Shown in pieces: positions 6,653-6,927 of a stretch of DNA of 6,927 nt (within the stretch, counting starts at the first letter, position 1; the number at the start of each line of letters is the position of its first letter). The DNA comes from Spirochaetota bacterium (lineage in GTDB: Bacteria; Spirochaetota; JAHITG01): the NCBI GenBank assembly GCA_018817865.1, contig JAHITG010000211.1, forward strand, positions 1 to 6,927. The letters run 5' to 3'. The notes under the pieces are model-generated. The model saw only the letters and a program-made list of their open reading frames with translations, was not told the DNA's origin and ran no database searches. The position numbers and the translations under genes were made by a program.

Positions 6653-6927
6653 TACCTGAAATATCCCTTACCGAGCAGCTGATATCCAAGATCATAGACC
6701 GTTTTGGCACACAAAGACTGGCCATTGTCCACAGCTATATAAAAAGAGAAGAAAAACTCTATTTCTGGAACCGTATGATGAAGAATGAGATCGATATTGT
6801 TGTGGGAGCTCGTTCCGCTGTATTTGCTCCTTTAAACGATCTCGGCCTTATAATAGTTGATGAAGAGAACGACACAAGCTATAAATCTTCTCAATCACCC
6901 CGTTATCATGCCAGGCAGGTCGCCTTT
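6637..6927 (+). CDS. priA: PriA primosomal helicase, continuation in -1 frame (3' end outside window)
   Basis: Translation from 6637 gives 97 uninterrupted residues that continue PriA exactly where the upstream piece loses it. QVIYLVPEISLTEQL is helicase motif Ia following directly on the expected helix. DIVVGARSAVFAPLNDLGL and IIVDEENDTSYK cover motif II, and PRYHARQVAF runs to the window edge. There is no plausible start codon or ribosome site for separate translation, so this is the second half of the same gene, reached by one inserted base, by a -1 shift or by slippage. Motif II reads DEEN (6859-6870) where PriA proteins normally have DEEH. The reading frame is otherwise clean, which argues against an old, decaying pseudogene. 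Confidence 0.88.

Overview
The window is an AT-rich (roughly 35-38% GC by eye), gene-dense, single-strand block of housekeeping genes from a diderm bacterium. A Lol-type lipoprotein-release transporter implies an outer membrane. A TPR protein next to a DksA-type factor, and a short PriA with little room for a winged-helix domain, would fit a spirochaete or a similar deep-branching diderm. That placement is inference and no marker gene here proves it.

Layout, all on the plus strand. Bases 1-1274: 3' part of a LolC/LolE-family permease, cut by the window edge. 1267-1947: its ATPase LolD, overlapping by 8 nt. 1944-3671: glutamine-dependent NAD+ synthetase NadE, joined by a 4-nt ATGA overlap. 3672-3766: the only sizeable intergenic gap (95 nt), with a good sigma70-like promoter just before the next start. 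3767-5104: a membrane-anchored TPR protein whose C-terminus looks like an Mrr-type nuclease fold with a lost catalytic lysine. 5122-5502: a DksA/TraR-family transcription factor with intact zinc finger and coiled-coil tip motif. 5495-6112: a divergent protein of the family-4 uracil-DNA glycosylase superfamily that keeps four cysteines in Fe-S spacing but has lost the usual catalytic motifs. 6125-6927: priA, split by a -1 shift at a run of ten A's and cut by the window edge.

The first three genes form a translationally coupled operon. The last four form a second tight cluster that probably starts at the 3.73 kb promoter. The second cluster has a nucleic-acid and transcription flavour: a nuclease-fold TPR protein, an RNA-polymerase secondary-channel factor, a DNA-glycosylase-like protein and the replication-restart helicase.

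Most worth a second look are the priA frameshift at A10, the degenerate but Fe-S-retaining UDG-like protein, the TPR/pseudo-nuclease fusion, a promoter so close to the TPR start codon that its transcript would be nearly leaderless, and a strong excess of GATC linked to use of ATC for isoleucine after codons ending in G. I found no RNA gene, mobile element, CRISPR array or convincing intrinsic terminator.
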